Positions 51,160-52,476 of a DNA stretch of 52,476 nt are shown in pieces (position 1 is the stretch's first letter; every line of letters starts with the position of its first letter). This DNA is from an uncultured Alphaproteobacteria bacterium. Its GTDB lineage: Bacteria > Pseudomonadota > Alphaproteobacteria > Caulobacterales > Aquidulcibacteraceae. The notes beneath the pieces are model-generated. The model was not told the origin of the DNA and ran no database searches. It saw only the letters and a list, made by a program, of their open reading frames with translations. The translations under genes and the position numbers were made by a program. The stretch covers positions 63,536 to 116,011 of the forward strand of contig CADEEL010000004.1 in assembly GCA_902826335.1 (NCBI GenBank). The letters are read 5' to 3'.

Positions 51160-52476
51160 AGCTAATGCGCTTCGCTCTCCTCGCGCACGCGCTCGATGGC
51201 TTGGCGAGCCGCGCGCTGGTGCTGACCAGCGCGGCGGTGCTGGCCGCGGCGCTGCTTCTGTTCGCGCCGGCGGTGGCCAATTATCACGAGTTGCGGGTGC
51301 GGGATCGGATCGATCTGGCGCAGACCGCGGCTCTGGCGCTCGAAGCCTCGCCGGATCTCAGCCCCGCGCTTGAGCGTGAATTGTTGGAAAACGCGGAAGT
51401 GCTGCGCATCGCGCTGCGGCGGGACGATGTGCGCGAGCTTCTGCTCGAGTCCGACACCGCGCCTATGCAAGCGCCGCGCACTTATGATTACCGCACGGCG
51501 CAATCGCCAACGCGGTTCGCCTGGGCGTTCGAGACGCTGCTTGCGCCGCACGGACGGGTTCTACGCGTGGTGGCGCGGCCGCGCTTCGAGAGCGGCGAGT
51601 TCATCGAGATCGTGCTCAACGAGGCGCCGCTGAAGCGGGAATTGTGGGCGTTCGCGGGCCGGCAGGCCCTGTCCGCGCTGGCCATCGCGCTGATCGCGGG
51701 CGCTTTTATTTACGCCTTGCTGACTTGGCTGTTCGTGCGCCCGATCGGCGCGCTCACCGCGCGCGTCGAGCGGTTCCGCGATGCGCCGGAGGATGTAACG
51801 ACGTTCGCCGCGCCGTCCCGCCGCGTCGATGAAATCGGCCGCGCCGATCGCGCCCTCGCGGATATGGCCGGGCATGTGCGCGCCAGTCTGCGCCAGCGCG
51901 CGCATCTGGCCGCGCTTGGTTCCGCCGTGGCGCGGATCGCCCATGATTTGCGCAATGCGTTGGGAACCGCGCAGCTCATCGCTGACCGCTTGGGTCAGTC
52001 CCAGGATGCAAGCGTGCGCGCCGCCGCGCCGCGGCTTGAGCGCGCGCTGACCCGCGCCGCGAACCTCGCCAGCGCGACGCTTCAGTTCGGCAAGGCTGAA
52101 GAGCCCGCGCCGGTGTTGGCGCCGCTCAAGCTGACGGACGCGCTCCAGGAAGCCATCGAAGATGTGTTCGCGGCGTTTCCAGGTTTGACGCCTCCACACG
52201 CGCCCGCAAGCGATTTGATGGTGATGGCCGACAGCGATCAGCTTCATCGCGTGCTGGCGAATGTACTGCGCAACGCGGTGCAGGCCGTTATCCGCGCGGC
52301 GCGCCAAGACGCCGGCGACGCCGTTTCAGTCGCGCTGACGCGCAAGGGCGGGCGTGTGGCGATCACGGTGGCGGATCGTGGCCCTGGCGTGCCGGAAAAC
52401 GCGCGTGCGCGCTTGTTTGAGCCGTTTGTCTCGGGCGACCGCGCGGGCGGGGCGGGGCTGGGCCTGGCCATCGCGC
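51156..52476 (+). CDS. Membrane sensor histidine kinase (partial, runs off window)
   Basis: An open frame from ATG 51156 to the window edge (440 codons, no stop). Transmembrane helices lie at about 20-42 and 168-190, with a periplasmic sensor of ~125 residues between, then a HAMP-like linker (about 190-240). The phosphoacceptor His263 is in ARIAHDLRNALGTAQ, the N box is NVLRNAVQAV (Asn369/Asn373), and the G1 and G2 boxes are ADRGPGVP (Asp407) and GGAGLGLAIA. Only the last part of the ATPase domain is missing. The start is coupled to the TVP38 gene, so the kinase may sense membrane state; that is inference. A response regulator may follow outside the window. Confidence 0.93.
   Translation, partial: MKLMRFALLAHALDGLASRALVLTSAAVLAAALLLFAPAVANYHELRVRDRIDLAQTAALALEASPDLSPALERELLENAEVLRIALRRDDVRELLLESDTAPMQAPRTYDYRTAQSPTRFAWAFETLLAPHGRVLRVVARPRFESGEFIEIVLNEAPLKRELWAFAGRQALSALAIALIAGAFIYALLTWLFVRPIGALTARVERFRDAPEDVTTFAAPSRRVDEIGRADRALADMAGHVRASLRQRAHLAALGSAVARIAHDLRNALGTAQLIADRLGQSQDASVRAAAPRLERALTRAANLASATLQFGKAEEPAPVLAPLKLTDALQEAIEDVFAAFPGLTPPHAPASDLMVMADSDQLHRVLANVLRNAVQAVIRAARQDAGDAVSVALTRKGGRVAITVADRGPGVPENARARLFEPFVSGDRAGGAGLGLAIA

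Overview
The window is GC-rich chromosomal DNA from an alphaproteobacterium. The supporting evidence is gene order: ruvA-ruvB-ybgC-tolQRAB-pal-cpoB-tilS-ftsH, then an amidase, rnpB and an mra/dcw cell-wall cluster, then engB-yidC-rnpA-rpmH. The DNPR motif in MurE points to meso-diaminopimelate peptidoglycan. A Caulobacterales or Hyphomonadaceae-like host is my guess; nothing here fixes the genus. No rRNA, tRNA, transposase gene or CRISPR array was seen.

Layout. (1) 1-3.3 kb, minus strand: a JmjC/cupin oxygenase lies downstream of two tandem paralogous Tat-exported proteins built from Asp-rich TDSDPxDPxGxGR repeats. Each repeat gene has a 7-1-7 Fur-like palindrome upstream. This is the best candidate for an undescribed system. 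(2) 3.5-7.1 kb: ruvA and ruvB, split by an inverted KAS III gene between palindromic repeats, then a small membrane ORF. (3) 7.1-8.7 kb: a four-copy array of a 106-bp palindromic repeat, a GIY-YIG nuclease gene, another repeat copy and a DUF4142 lipoprotein. (4) 8.7-17.7 kb: ybgC, the Tol-Pal operon, tilS and ftsH. tilS carries one copy of the 106-bp repeat in frame. (5) 17.7-28 kb: accessory and metabolic genes, namely a DUF433/DUF5615 pair, folP, MerR, a nucleotidyltransferase, an SMR transporter, thiD, PhzF, a J-domain protein, TfoX and an EamA transporter. (6) 28-47 kb: amidase, rnpB, a second GIY-YIG gene between hairpin repeats (no mraZ was found), then rsmH-ftsL-ftsI-murE-murF-mraY-murD-ftsW-murG, an inverted small gene, murC, a 3.6-kb accessory island, and murB. 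ddl-ftsQAZ do not follow. (7) 47.3-50.4 kb, minus strand: rpmH-rnpA-yidC-engB. The only standard start for RnpA lies upstream of rpmH, so the two genes overlap in different frames as reported for Thermus. (8) 50.4 kb to the end: a TVP38/DedA-like protein and a sensor histidine kinase cut by the window edge.

How it works together. Most genes serve the envelope: peptidoglycan precursor synthesis and septal synthesis, the Tol-Pal constriction machinery, membrane protein insertion (YidC) and quality control (FtsH). Between these conserved blocks sit several families of palindromic repeats, small nucleases (GIY-YIG, Uma2) and toxin-antitoxin-like pairs, which break up normally contiguous operons in at least five places. 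Start codons were chosen from ribosome-binding sites, overlaps with the upstream stop codon and family boundaries; uncertain ones are flagged.
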